Positions 52,252 to 61,400 of a stretch of DNA of 64,000 nucleotides are shown here, one piece after another. Position 1 is the first letter of the stretch, and every line of letters starts with the position of its first letter. Location of the stretch: contig CALGRR010000109.1 in NCBI GenBank assembly GCA_937880805.1, forward strand, positions 1 to 64,000, in the 5' to 3' direction. The notes beneath the pieces were generated by a model, which saw nothing but the letters and a program-made list of their open reading frames with translations, was not told the origin of the DNA and searched no databases. The translations under genes and the position numbers were made by a program. This DNA comes from an uncultured Clostridia bacterium. GTDB lineage: Bacteria; Bacillota; Clostridia; Oscillospirales; Acutalibacteraceae.

Positions 52252-53340
52252 ATGGAAGGAACAGAAAAGAAAACTCCCTTTAAATCACTTATTGAAAAGG
52301 GTAAGGCTGCGGGAAAGCTGACTACTCAGGAAATTGATGCCGCAATGGAGGAAATGCACCTCGACATTGAAGAGCTTGATAAGCTTTATGAGTCACTTGA
52401 ATCGCAGAATATTGAAATCATCGATGACCTTTCAAGCGATGCGATTGAGAATTTTGATGTTGATATTCCCAAATCGCTTGATATTGGCGGCGGCGACGAT
52501 AAGGGCGCAAGCATTGATGACCCCGTAAAGGTTTATCTTAAAGAGATAGGCAGAGTGCCTCTTCTTACACCCGAGGAAGAAATTGAGCTTGCAATCAGAA
52601 TTTCCGATGATGATGAGAAGGCTAAAAAGCGTCTTGCAGAAGCAAACCTTCGTCTTGTTGTAAGCATTGCGAAAAGATATGTGGGCAGAGGTATGCAGTT
52701 CCTTGATCTTATTCAGGAGGGTAACCTCGGTCTTATCAAAGCCGTTGATAAGTTTGATTACACCAAGGGATTTAAGTTCTCTACCTACGCTACCTGGTGG
52801 ATCAGACAGGCTATCACAAGAGCTATTGCCGACCAGGCAAGAACCATAAGAATTCCCGTTCATATGGTTGAAACAATCAATAAGGTTAAGAAAACAAACA
52901 GCCAGCTTCTTCACAAGAACGGCAGAGACCCCTCGGCGGAAGAGATTGCCGCAGAGCTTGATATGCCTGCTGATAAGGTAAGAGAAATTCTCCGCGTTGC
53001 TCAGGAGCCCGTTTCGCTTGAAACTCCCATCGGCGAAGAGGAAGACAGCCATCTGGGCGATTTCATTCCCGATGACGATGCCCCCGCACCGGCAGATGCC
53101 GCATCAATGCTTCTTCTTAAGGAAACCCTTAATGAAGTGCTTGATACTCTTACACAGAGAGAGGCAAAGGTGCTTTCACTTCGCTTCGGTCTTGAAGACG
53201 GGCATCCCCACACTCTTGAAGAGGTAGGCAGCCGTTTCGGCGTTACCCGTGAAAGAATCCGTCAGATTGAAGCAAAGGCACTCCGCAAGCTCCGCCACCC
53301 CAGCAGAAGCAAGAAGCTTAAGGATTTCCTTGATTTTTGA
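52252..53340 (+). CDS. rpoD: Primary sigma factor (sigma-A/RpoD)
   Basis: Housekeeping sigma factor. The 362-residue protein has an N-terminal region 1.1-like helix set (FKSLIEKGKAAGKLTTQEID), region 1.2 (DDPVKVYLKEIGRVPLL), region 2 (RLVVSIAKRYVGRGMQFLDLIQEGNLGLIKAVDKFDY... YATWWIRQAI), region 3 and region 4 with the -35-binding helix (TLEEVGSRFGVTRERIRQIE). ATG 52252 has AAGGA ten bases before it. A reading from ATG 52234 adds six residues without a site. It follows dnaG by 21 bases, the classical macromolecular-synthesis arrangement. The many TTGACA/TATAAT promoters in the window fit this factor. Confidence 0.96.
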   Translation: MEGTEKKTPFKSLIEKGKAAGKLTTQEIDAAMEEMHLDIEELDKLYESLESQNIEIIDDLSSDAIENFDVDIPKSLDIGGGDDKGASIDDPVKVYLKEIGRVPLLTPEEEIELAIRISDDDEKAKKRLAEANLRLVVSIAKRYVGRGMQFLDLIQEGNLGLIKAVDKFDYTKGFKFSTYATWWIRQAITRAIADQARTIRIPVHMVETINKVKKTNSQLLHKNGRDPSAEEIAAELDMPADKVREILRVAQEPVSLETPIGEEEDSHLGDFIPDDDAPAPADAASMLLLKETLNEVLDTLTQREAKVLSLRFGLEDGHPHTLEEVGSRFGVTRERIRQIEAKALRKLRHPSRSKKLKDFLDF

Positions 53341-53354
53341 TTTGCAACAACAAG

Positions 53355-53395
53355 GCCCTCGGTTTTTCAACGAAAAACCGAGGGCTCTTATATTT
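53355..53395 (+). terminator. Terminator after rpoD
   Basis: Thirteen-bp perfect stem GCCCTCGGTTTTT / AAAAACCGAGGGC (53355-53367, 53373-53385), loop of five, then CTTATATTTAT. The T-run is broken but the hairpin is strong. Confidence 0.8.
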
Positions 53396-53403
53396 ATAAA
53401 ATT

Positions 53404-53739
53404 TTAAACAATTATATATCCTACCGGATACGGTTCAACATCGGGAGTGTCAATAAAGGTTTTTAACACCTTGTAAAACTCAAACTTCATTTCTGTTTTG
53501 CCGCTTCGTGTTTCCCAATCCTTCAGAACAATTTCAGCTTTTAAAAGGGTAATCAAATCGCCGTTTTCATCTGCAAGTGATTGAGTGTGACGGTATTTCA
53601 GGTCTTTGGGAAGGCGATAATCCTCAGCATATTCCTTAACCGATTCATACGGATAAATGTAGTAGCCTTTGCAATTCTTTAAAAGCCATTCACAAACCCT
53701 GGTTTTTAATTCCAATTCGTTAAGAATATCGGAAATCAT
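53404..53739 (-). CDS. Small protein of unknown function, coupled to nahK
   Basis: A 111-residue protein not recognised as any family. It has a mixed charged sequence with aromatic patches (KGYYIYPYESVKEYAEDY) and no signal or membrane segment, so it is probably cytoplasmic. The start at the ATG complementary to 53737-53739 shares ATGA with the stop of the kinase gene, a sign of coupled translation. A start nine codons upstream is open but lies wholly inside the kinase gene. It is the last gene of a three-gene operon. Confidence 0.65.
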   Translation of the reverse strand: MISDILNELELKTRVCEWLLKNCKGYYIYPYESVKEYAEDYRLPKDLKYRHTQSLADENGDLITLLKAEIVLKDWETRSGKTEMKFEFYKVLKTFIDTPDVEPYPVGYIIV

Positions 53740-54866
53740 TTCTTTAATCCGAGTTCGTTGCAGCATTCGGCAACGATTTCGTTCATTCTTTCCATATTCT
53801 TTTCAATCTCTTCAACAAGCTTGAACTGAGTGCGGCAGCGAACAAGGTTATGGTCTGCATAAGCTGTTTTGAAATAAACGTCACCGTTGATGAAATCGCC
53901 GAGGAATCTCATTCCGCATTCAAGAGTCATAAGCTTTGCCGAGAAGGGGAGATATTCAATTTCCTTTGCGGTGAGGCTTTCGCCTGCGGTTGAAAGGTAG
54001 CCGAGAGTGTATGCCCTGAAGTTTTCGAGGCTGAGGTTAACAAGCGAAAGGTCTTTTTCATCTTCTGCGGCTGTGTTTGCACCGAAACGGATGCTGTCGC
54101 CGAAATCATAAAGCGAAAGACCGGGCATAACCGTGTCAAGGTCAACAACGCAGATGCCCTCGCCTGTTTTATTATCAAACATAACATTATTGAGCTTTGT
54201 GTCGTTGTGTGTAACTCTTAAGGGCAGCTCGCCTGCGTTGAGAAGGTCAACAAGCACAGAGCAATCCTTTTCTCTTGCAAGAACGAATTCGATTTCCTTT
54301 TCAACCTGATTTGCTCTGCCCGAAAGATTATCGGCAACAGCCTTTTTGAAATCGGCAAATCTTGAAACCGTGTTATGGAAGTTGGGAATTGTTTCGGCAA
54401 GCTTCTCGCTGGGGTAATCTGCAAGCATACACTGGAATTTTCCGAATGCCTTTGCTGCGTTGCAGAAAACCTCTGCACTTTCAACGCTCTGGCAGGAATG
54501 TGCATCATAGATATAATTATAGCAACGCCAATATTTGTTATCCGGAGAAACATAATAAGGCTTGTTGTCTTTTGTGAAGAAAACGTAAAGACCTTCTCTT
54601 TCGGGGTCTCCGCCGTTTTTGATAATCTGATTATGAAGATAATTTGTAACACCTACAACATTCTTCATAAGTGCATCGGGATTCTTGAATACATATGTAT
54701 TGATTTCCTGCACAAGGTAACGGTTGATGTGTCCGTTTTCCTCTTCAAATTCAAGAATAAATGTATTGTTTATATGTCCGTCGTGAATCTGCGTTACTGC
54801 TTTAAAGGTGCCTTTGAATTTAAATGCGTTTAAAAGTTCAGGAATAAAGCTTGTGTTTTCTGCCAA
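53736..54866 (-). CDS. nahK: N-acetylhexosamine 1-kinase-like phosphotransferase
   Basis: Phosphorylates the anomeric carbon of GlcNAc/GalNAc, the salvage step known from the lacto-N-biose pathway of bifidobacteria. The 376-residue APH-fold protein closely follows the Bifidobacterium enzyme along its length: DGHINNTFILEF, VQEINTYVFKNPDALMKNV, LRVTHNDTKLNN with catalytic Asp222, DLDTVMPGLSLYDFGDSIR with metal Asp242/Asp244, and TLECGMRFLGDF. It starts with TTG after AAGGTG. Neighbours are a CBM9-like gene upstream and a small unknown gene downstream; the phosphorylase usually found beside it is not in the window. Substrate preference is inferred. Confidence 0.82.
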   Translation of the reverse strand: MAENTSFIPELLNAFKFKGTFKAVTQIHDGHINNTFILEFEEENGHINRYLVQEINTYVFKNPDALMKNVVGVTNYLHNQIIKNGGDPEREGLYVFFTKDNKPYYVSPDNKYWRCYNYIYDAHSCQSVESAEVFCNAAKAFGKFQCMLADYPSEKLAETIPNFHNTVSRFADFKKAVADNLSGRANQVEKEIEFVLAREKDCSVLVDLLNAGELPLRVTHNDTKLNNVMFDNKTGEGICVVDLDTVMPGLSLYDFGDSIRFGANTAAEDEKDLSLVNLSLENFRAYTLGYLSTAGESLTAKEIEYLPFSAKLMTLECGMRFLGDFINGDVYFKTAYADHNLVRCRTQFKLVEEIEKNMERMNEIVAECCNELGLKK

Positions 54867-54871
54867 GATGG

Positions 54872-55501
54872 TTACACACCTTTCTTAAAAATTATATTCC
54901 CGAAGCAATCGGGATTATGAAAGCCGAGCTCGGCTGCGGTGACGGGGAAAAGTGCACCGTAATGCGGTGCTGCGGATAAATCCGCACACTTATAAAAATT
55001 ACCCTTGATTACCGTTTCTTCGGTTGAGTAATCGATGCCGTATACGGCACAAACAAGACTGTCGGGAATGAATATTTCAAAGCCCCACGCCGTCTTTCCG
55101 CCTTCCGAAAACGAAAACGGAGTGATAACGGGTTCAATATCGGTTATTTTGCTTATGAAAATTCTGTCTTTACGGCAGGTGCCGATTTCTGAAAGATAAA
55201 CGCCGTTCGGATTAACCTCAAAATTAATATAACGAGGGTCGTTTTTAACGGGCATAAGAAAAACTTCAAGACAGCTGTCGGTATAAATCGGGCTGTTTTT
55301 TTCAACGCATTCGCATCTTATGTTTTCCTCGAAGGACCAGAGCTTTATGTGAATACCGCACTTTTCTTCTGCATAAATGCAAACATAGCTCTCGGGTCTG
55401 GAAAAGCCTTCTCTCTCCCAATGAAAAGAATCAATCCTTGCTTTTTCGGCGTTTTCAAAGCAGCCTCGGTCTTTTTCAAACAAGGGTACAATATATTCCA
55501 T
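54872..55501 (-). CDS. CBM9-like carbohydrate-binding protein
   Basis: A 209-residue protein resembling carbohydrate-binding family 9-like domains found alone in gut Firmicutes. Supporting blocks: the SPIYTDSCLEVFLMP segment, INFEVNPNGVYLSEIG, WGFEIFIPDSL and the C-terminal HNPDCFGNIIF. There is no signal peptide, so it probably acts in the cytoplasm, perhaps binding the kinase's sugar substrate; that is inference. It is the first gene of the operon, under a good promoter, with AAAGGGG before ATG, and five bases ahead of nahK. Confidence 0.72.
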   Translation of the reverse strand: MEYIVPLFEKDRGCFENAEKARIDSFHWEREGFSRPESYVCIYAEEKCGIHIKLWSFEENIRCECVEKNSPIYTDSCLEVFLMPVKNDPRYINFEVNPNGVYLSEIGTCRKDRIFISKITDIEPVITPFSFSEGGKTAWGFEIFIPDSLVCAVYGIDYSTEETVIKGNFYKCADLSAAPHYGALFPVTAAELGFHNPDCFGNIIFKKGV

Positions 55502-55530
55502 AGATTTCCCCTTTTATAAAATATAGTACT

Positions 55531-55558
55531 ATTATAACAAAATATTTTAATTAGTCAA
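55531..55558 (-). promoter_or_regulatory. Promoter of the nahK operon
   Basis: Minus-strand TTGACT (complement of 55553-55558) and TATAAT (complement of 55531-55536, exact), 16-base spacer. Confidence 0.85.
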
Positions 55559-55560
55559 TA

Positions 55561-55590
55561 GAAAAAAGCCGTGCTCCGAAAAGCACGGCT
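55561..55590 (-). terminator. Terminator of ackA
   Basis: Nine-bp perfect stem AGCCGTGCT / AGCACGGCT (55567-55575, 55582-55590) with a TTTTTTC tail on the minus strand. It ends two bases before the next operon's -35. Confidence 0.88.
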
Positions 55591-55603
55591 CATAAAAGCT
55601 GAA

Positions 55604-56809
55604 TTATAAAGCGTTAACGATTGCCTGAGTATCTCTTGCAATAACAAGCTCTTCGTTTGTGGGAAGAACAAAAACCTTAACCTTTGAATTTGCGGTTGAA
55701 ATCTCGCCTTCCTTGCCTCTTCTCATAATCTCGTTTGCTTCTTCGTCAAGCTCAACGCCGAGATATGAAAGGTTTTTGCAAACATCAGCACGAAGGTCAG
55801 TGGTGTTTTCGCCGATACCGCCGGTGAATACGATTGCGTCAACGCCGTTCATAGCTGCAACATAGCTGCCTACAAGCTTGCGTACCTGATATTTCTGAAT
55901 GCTTCTTGCAAGGTGAGCTCTTTCGTTGCCGTTTGCTTCTGCGGCGGAAACATCTCTGTCATCACTGCCAACGCCCGAAACGCCGAGAACGCCCGACTTC
56001 TTGTTGAGGATTGTGTCTGTTTCGGCAGCGGTCCAGCCTTCCTTCTGCTGAAGGTAAGTGATAACCGAGGGGTCAACAGCACCGCAGCGTGTGCCCATAA
56101 TGAAGCCGTCAAGAGGAGTAAGACCCATACTTGTGTCGATGCACTTTCCGCCCTTGACAGCGGTGATTGAAGAGCCGTTGCCGAGATGGCAGGTAACAAT
56201 CTTGAGGTCCTTAATATCCTTGCCCATAACCTCTGCACAGCGGGCACTTACAAAACGATGTGATGTGCCGTGGAAGCCGTAGCGGCGAACGTGATATTTC
56301 TCATAGTATTCGTAGGGGATGGGGAACATATATGCCTCGGGGGGCATTGTTGAATGGAATGCATTGTCAAATACTGCAACCTGGGGGAAATCCTTGCCGA
56401 AAACATCTGTGCAGGCTTCGATACCCTGAATGTGTGCGGGGTTGTGAAGGGGAGCAAGGTCGCAAAGCTCACGGATGCCTGCAACAACCTCGTCTGTAAC
56501 AAGAACGCTTTCGTTGAAGAGGGCACCGCCCTGAACAATACGGTGACCTACTGCCTTGATTTCGCTCATATCGTCAATAACCTTGCAGTCGCCTTCGGTA
56601 AGAACTTTCTTAACCTCAAGGAAAGCTGTGGTGTGGTTGGGGAATGCAACTTCATATTCAAATTTGCGTCCGTCTGCGGTTGAGCCGCCGATTTTGCCGT
56701 CAACTCCGATTCTTTCGCAGTTGCCCTTTGCAATCATTGTTTCGGTTTCCATATCAAAAAGCTGATACTTAAGAGAGGAACTTCCGCAGTTGATTACGAG
56801 AATTTTCAA
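55604..56809 (-). CDS. ackA: Acetate kinase
   Basis: Makes ATP and acetate from acetyl phosphate, a main energy step of fermenters. The 401-residue ASKHA protein has MKILVINCGSSSLKYQLFD, RRYGFHGTSHRFVS with the catalytic His, CHLGNGSS, TPLDGFIMGTRCGAVDP, and FTGGIGENT. No phosphotransacetylase gene is adjacent in the window. GGAGTG lies 12 bases before ATG. The promoter overlaps that of tmcAL on the other strand. Confidence 0.96.
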   Translation of the reverse strand: MKILVINCGSSSLKYQLFDMETETMIAKGNCERIGVDGKIGGSTADGRKFEYEVAFPNHTTAFLEVKKVLTEGDCKVIDDMSEIKAVGHRIVQGGALFNESVLVTDEVVAGIRELCDLAPLHNPAHIQGIEACTDVFGKDFPQVAVFDNAFHSTMPPEAYMFPIPYEYYEKYHVRRYGFHGTSHRFVSARCAEVMGKDIKDLKIVTCHLGNGSSITAVKGGKCIDTSMGLTPLDGFIMGTRCGAVDPSVITYLQQKEGWTAAETDTILNKKSGVLGVSGVGSDDRDVSAAEANGNERAHLARSIQKYQVRKLVGSYVAAMNGVDAIVFTGGIGENTTDLRADVCKNLSYLGVELDEEANEIMRRGKEGEISTANSKVKVFVLPTNEELVIARDTQAIVNAL

Positions 56810-56839
56810 ATCATATCACTCCAAATTTTAAACTTTTGC

Positions 56840-56868
56840 TTGATAAAAGCATTTAACTGTTATATTAT
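56840..56868 (+). promoter_or_regulatory. Promoter of tmcAL, overlapping ackA promoter
   Basis: TTGATA (56840-56845) and TATTAT (56863-56868), 17-base spacer. The -10 covers the ackA -10 except for one base on each side. Confidence 0.65.
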
Positions 56869-56892
56869 ATAACTATCATATAGATTTTGCAA
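56864..56892 (-). promoter_or_regulatory. Promoter of ackA
   Basis: Minus-strand TTGCAA (56887-56892, self-complementary) and TATAAT (complement of 56864-56869), 17-base spacer. Confidence 0.78.
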
Positions 56893-56917
56893 GTGTTATT
56901 TCAAACTGAGGAGAAAA

Positions 56918-58108
56918 ATGAAGGTTGCCGGAATTATAGCTGAATATAATCCTTTTCATAACGGCCACGCTTTGCTTGCCGAAAAAGCAAGAAAGGCGGG
57001 GGCAACGCATATTGTTGCCGTTATGAGCGGGTATTTTGTGCAAAGGGGCGATATTGCCGTTTTTTCTCACGGCACAAGAGCTGAGGCGGCACTCGCCTGC
57101 GGGGTTGACCTCGTCTTGCAGCTTCCCTGCGTATATGCTCTTTCAGGTGCACAGAGCTTTGCACGTGCGGGAGTTGAAATTCTTGATGCTCTCGGCTGTG
57201 TTGATGAGCTGGTTTTCGGAAGCGAATGCGGAGATATTGATAAAATTGTTTCTGCGGCAGATTATATTTACGGCGATGAAATAATACCGCATATCAAGGC
57301 AGAGCTCGGCAAGGGTATTTCGTTTGCGGCGGCAAGAGAAAATGCGTTAAGGCTTGTTAACGCGGAAGCTGCGGAAATAATTAAACAGCCCAACAATATC
57401 CTCGGCGTTGAATATGTTGCGGCAATCAAAAGAGCAGGAAGCAGGATGAAACCCGTAACGTTTCCGAGAGAGGGTGCGGAGCACGACGGTATATGCACAA
57501 ACGGAAACATTGCTTCGGCATCCCATATCAGAAATATGATAAAGACGGGCGGGGAGTGGAAGCCGCTTGTGCCGCAGAAGGCTGCGGAAATATATGAAAA
57601 GGCATTCGAAGAAAAGAAAGGACCCGCATTTACAAATAATGCGAAAAAATCGCTTTTGTATTCGGTAAGAATGCTGTCAGCGGAAGATTTTGGCAAATCA
57701 CCCGACATCAGCGAAGGAATAGAAAACAGAATTTATGAAGCTGCACGCAAGGCGGTGTCGCTGAATGAGCTGTATGATATTGCAAAAACAAAGAGGTATT
57801 CTCACGCAAGAATCCGAAGAATTATTTTCAATTCATTTCTGGGAATAACGGCAGAGGATGCGGCAATTCCCGTGCCCTATATCAGGGTTACTGGCTTTAA
57901 TTCAAACGGTGCGGAAATACTTCGCAAGGTGAAAGAAAAAGCAAGGCTGCCGCTTATTACCAAAGCTGCCGATGTATCTTCTTTGAGTGAAGATGCGGAA
58001 AGAATGTTTAAAACTGAATGCAGGGCGGGGGATTTATACACGCTGTTTCAGCCTGAAGTCAAACCCTGCGGAGAAGAAAAAGCTTTTATACCGATAATCG
58101 GCGAGTAA
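56918..58108 (+). CDS. tmcAL: tRNA(Met) cytidine acetate ligase
   Basis: Acetylates the wobble cytidine of elongator tRNA(Met) using acetate and ATP. The 396-residue protein has the nucleotidyltransferase start AGIIAEYNPFHNGHALL, a YFVQRGDIAVF segment, LVFGSECGD, KQPNNILGVEYVAAI and RHARIRR-like RYSHARIRRIIFN. AAACTGAGGAG precedes ATG. Its divergent partner is ackA. Both handle acetate, which makes the shared promoter region notable. Confidence 0.94.
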   Translation: MKVAGIIAEYNPFHNGHALLAEKARKAGATHIVAVMSGYFVQRGDIAVFSHGTRAEAALACGVDLVLQLPCVYALSGAQSFARAGVEILDALGCVDELVFGSECGDIDKIVSAADYIYGDEIIPHIKAELGKGISFAAARENALRLVNAEAAEIIKQPNNILGVEYVAAIKRAGSRMKPVTFPREGAEHDGICTNGNIASASHIRNMIKTGGEWKPLVPQKAAEIYEKAFEEKKGPAFTNNAKKSLLYSVRMLSAEDFGKSPDISEGIENRIYEAARKAVSLNELYDIAKTKRYSHARIRRIIFNSFLGITAEDAAIPVPYIRVTGFNSNGAEILRKVKEKARLPLITKAADVSSLSEDAERMFKTECRAGDLYTLFQPEVKPCGEEKAFIPIIGE

Positions 58109-58142
58109 TAATTAAAGTTAATATATTTACATTATGTCATAG

Positions 58143-58175
58143 CTGCTTTCCGTCATACGGAGAGCAGTTTTTTTA
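58143..58175 (+). terminator. Terminator of tmcAL
   Basis: Ten-bp stem CTGCTTTCCG / CGGAGAGCAG (58143-58152, 58158-58167, one G-U), loop TCATA, followed by seven T. Confidence 0.9.
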
Positions 58176-58291
58176 TTGTCAAAATAGACAAAAACCAAAA
58201 AATAATAAACAAAAATAATTGTAAAAATTCTTAAAATTTCGTATGAATGCACAAACATTTAATTTTTGAAAAATATTTTTATATTTTGCTA

Positions 58292-58320
58292 TTGACAACT
58301 TACCAAAAAATAACTATAAT
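58292..58320 (+). promoter_or_regulatory. Full-consensus promoter of rpoBC
   Basis: TTGACA (58292-58297) and TATAAT (58315-58320), both exact, 17-base spacer. Predicted start near 58327. Confidence 0.92.
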
Positions 58321-58340
58321 ATCAAATCGCATCTTATAAT

Positions 58341-58415
58341 GGAACCGAATGTCCTCTAATTTGGTCTATATTTTGCGTGTTTAGTTATAAAAATATAGCA
58401 GATTAAGGCGGTTCC
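58341..58415 (+). promoter_or_regulatory. Structured 5' leader of rpoBC
   Basis: Three nested inverted repeats form one long imperfect stem: GGAACCG/CGGTTCC (58341-58347, 58409-58415), a 7-bp stem with one wobble (58357-58363, 58399-58405) and a 9-bp AT-rich stem (58366-58374, 58390-58398). No intrinsic terminator or known riboswitch class was recognised. Confidence 0.55.
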
Positions 58416-58478
58416 GAGAATAAAAAATCGTTTTTCCTACAGGGATGGAAGAATCAGAGAAACGGAGTGATTGAGCTA

Positions 58479-61400
58479 ATGCTTAAAGTGAATCCCGTTA
58501 AACGCGGAAGCAGTACACGTATGAGCTTCGGTAAAATTCGTGAGGTTATGGATATGCCCAACCTTATCGAAATCCAGAAGGCATCATATCAGTGGTTCAT
58601 CGAAACAGGTCTCAAAGAGGTTTTCCGTGATATGGCAGATATAACTGACTATACCGGCAACTGGATTTTGAGCTTTGTTGATTACCGTATGGATGATAAG
58701 CCCAAGTATACGGTTCGTGAGTGCAAGGAGCGTGACGCAACATACGCTGCCCCGATGAGAGTTACCGTTCGCCTTCAGAACAAAGAAACAGGCGTTATCA
58801 AAGAGTCGGAAGTATTTATGGGCGATTTCCCCATTATGACCGACAGCGGCACTTTCGTTATCAACGGTGCAGAGCGTGTTATCGTTTCGCAGCTTGTTCG
58901 TTCACCCGGTGTATACTACGGAATGACCCACGACAAAACAGGTATCGAGCTTTACACAAGCACCATCAACCCCAACAGAGGTGCATGGCTTGAATACGAA
59001 ACCGATGCAAACGATGTTTTCTATGTCCGCATCGATAAAAACCGTAAAATCTACATCACGGCATTTATCCGTGCTCTCGGTCTGAGCTCGAATGATGACA
59101 TCCGCCGCTTCTTCGGTGAGGATAACAAGCTCGAGGCAACAATGGAGAAGGATGAAACCAAGAACACAGAAGAAGCCCTTATGGAAGTTTTCAAAAAGCT
59201 TCGTCCCGGCGAGCCTGTTACTCTTGAATCCGCCCAGCAGCACATTGACAATCTTTTCTTTGATCCCCACAGATATGACATATCCCGTGTAGGCAGATAT
59301 AAATATAACAAGAAGCTTTCACTTGTGAACAGACTTCCCGGCTGCAAGGTTGCACAGCCCGTTATTTCCGAATATACCGGCGAGCTTCTTGCAGAGCCCG
59401 ATGAAATCCTCACAAAGCAGAAGGCACTCGAAATAGAGCAGGCAGGCGTTATGAAGGTTGTTGTTGCCTGCGAAGACGGCAGCGAGCTTTTCGTTATTTC
59501 AAACGGAATGGTCGATGCAAAGGCTCTTCTTCCCGAGTCAATCTCAAAGGAAGAGCTTGAAGAATGCAGCATCAACGAGAAGGTTCGTTACTCGGTGCTT
59601 CACGAAATAATCGAGAAGTGCGGTGACGATAAAGATGCCCTTCTTGCAGAAATGAAAGAACGCTGCGATGACCTTATTCCCAAGCACATTATTGTTGATG
59701 ATATTTTTGCTTCGGTTAACTATGTAAACTGCCTCACAAAGCGTGTGGGAACAGTTGATGATATAGACCATTTGGGCAACAGACGTATCCGTTCCGTAGG
59801 TGAGCTGCTTCAGAATCAGTTCAGAATCGGTCTTGCAAGAATGGAAAGAGTTGTTCGTGAAAGAATGGCAATCCAGGCTCAGGAAGAGGATGAAAAAATC
59901 ACTCCTCAGTCGCTCATCAACATCCGCCCCGTTATGGTGGCAATCAGAGAGTTCTTCGGTTCATCACCCCTCTCGCAGTTTATGGACCAGACCAACCCCC
60001 TTGCCGAGCTTACTCATAAACGCCGTCTTTCGGCTCTCGGCCCCGGCGGTCTTTCCAGAGACAGAGCAGGTTTCGAGGTTCGTGACGTTCACTATTCGCA
60101 CTACGGCAGAATGTGTCCCATCGAAACTCCCGAAGGTCCCAACATTGGTTTGATATCGTATCTTGCAACCTTCGCAAGAATTAACGAATACGGCTTTATC
60201 GAAGCTCCCTACAGGAAAATCGATAAAGAAACCGGCGTTGTTCTCGATGAAATCGAGTATATGACAGCCGATATGGAAGATGAATTTATTGTTGCTCAGG
60301 GTAACGAAGCTCTTGATGAAAACAACCGTTTCGTAAGACCCAAGATTACGGCAAGATTCAGAGACGAGTTCATTGAAATCGACAACACAAAGGTTGACTA
60401 TATGGACGTTTCGCCCAGAATGGTTGTTTCAGTTGCAACTGCAATGATTCCCTTCCTTGAAAACGATGACGCTAACCGTGCTCTTATGGGCTCGAACATG
60501 CAGCGTCAGGCAGTTCCTCTTCTTAAAACAAGTGCTCCTCTCGTTGGTACGGGTATGGAGTATAAGGCAGCGGTTGACTCGGGTGTTACCGTTCTTGCAA
60601 AGGCAGACGGTACCGTTACCAAGGTAAGTGCAGACGGCATCACAATCAAAGAGGATGACGGCTTCTCACGCTACTATGAGCTCATTAAGTTTATGCGTTC
60701 AAACCAGGGCACCTGCATTAACCAGAGACCCATTGTTGAAGTTGGCCAGAGAGTAGAAAAGGGCGAGGTTATTGCCGACGGTCCCGCAACAGACCACGGC
60801 GAAATCAGCCTTGGCAAGAATGCTCTCATCGGCTTTATGACCTGGGAAGGTTATAACTACGAAGACGCTGTTCTTGTTAACGAAAAAATCGTTCGTGACG
60901 ATGTTTACACATCAGTTCACATTGAAGAATATGAAACCGAAGCAAGAGATACAAAGCTCGGTCCCGAAGAGATTACCAGAGATATTCCCAATGTCGGTGA
61001 GGATGCACTCGGCAACCTTGATGACAGAGGCATTATCCGCATCGGTGCAGAGGTTCATTCAGGCGATATTCTTGTTGGTAAGGTAACACCCAAGGGTGAA
61101 ACAGAGCTTACCGCAGAAGAAAGACTTCTCCGTGCTATTTTCGGCGAGAAGGCAAAGGAAGTAAGAGATACTTCACTTAAGGTTCCTCACGGTGAATACG
61201 GCGTTGTTGTTAATGTTGAAGTATTCACAAGAGAAAACAGCGATGAGCTTTCACCCGGCGTAAACAAGGTTGTTCGCTGCTACATTGCCCAGAAGCGTAA
61301 GCTTTCTGTTGGTGATAAGATGGCGGGCCGCCACGGTAACAAGGGTGTTGTTTCGAGAATTCTTCCTCAGGAGGATATGCCCTTCCTTCCCGACGGCACA

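Larger units (their letters stand above)
58109..58478. other. Intergenic region with terminator, promoter and structured rpoB leader
   Basis: A 370-base gap without a gene. It holds the tmcAL terminator (58143-58175), a 110-base very AT-rich stretch with no feature seen, the exact-consensus rpoB promoter (58292-58320), and a leader of about 150 bases with nested inverted repeats. Confidence 0.8.

Noticed and set aside
52432..53052. 206-codon open frame opposite rpoD
   Set aside because: Antisense to highly conserved sigma regions; no promoter or ribosome site of its own.
58321..58478. Known riboswitch or T-box in front of rpoB
   Set aside because: No T-box sequence, no terminator in the leader and no match to a riboswitch core that I recognise.
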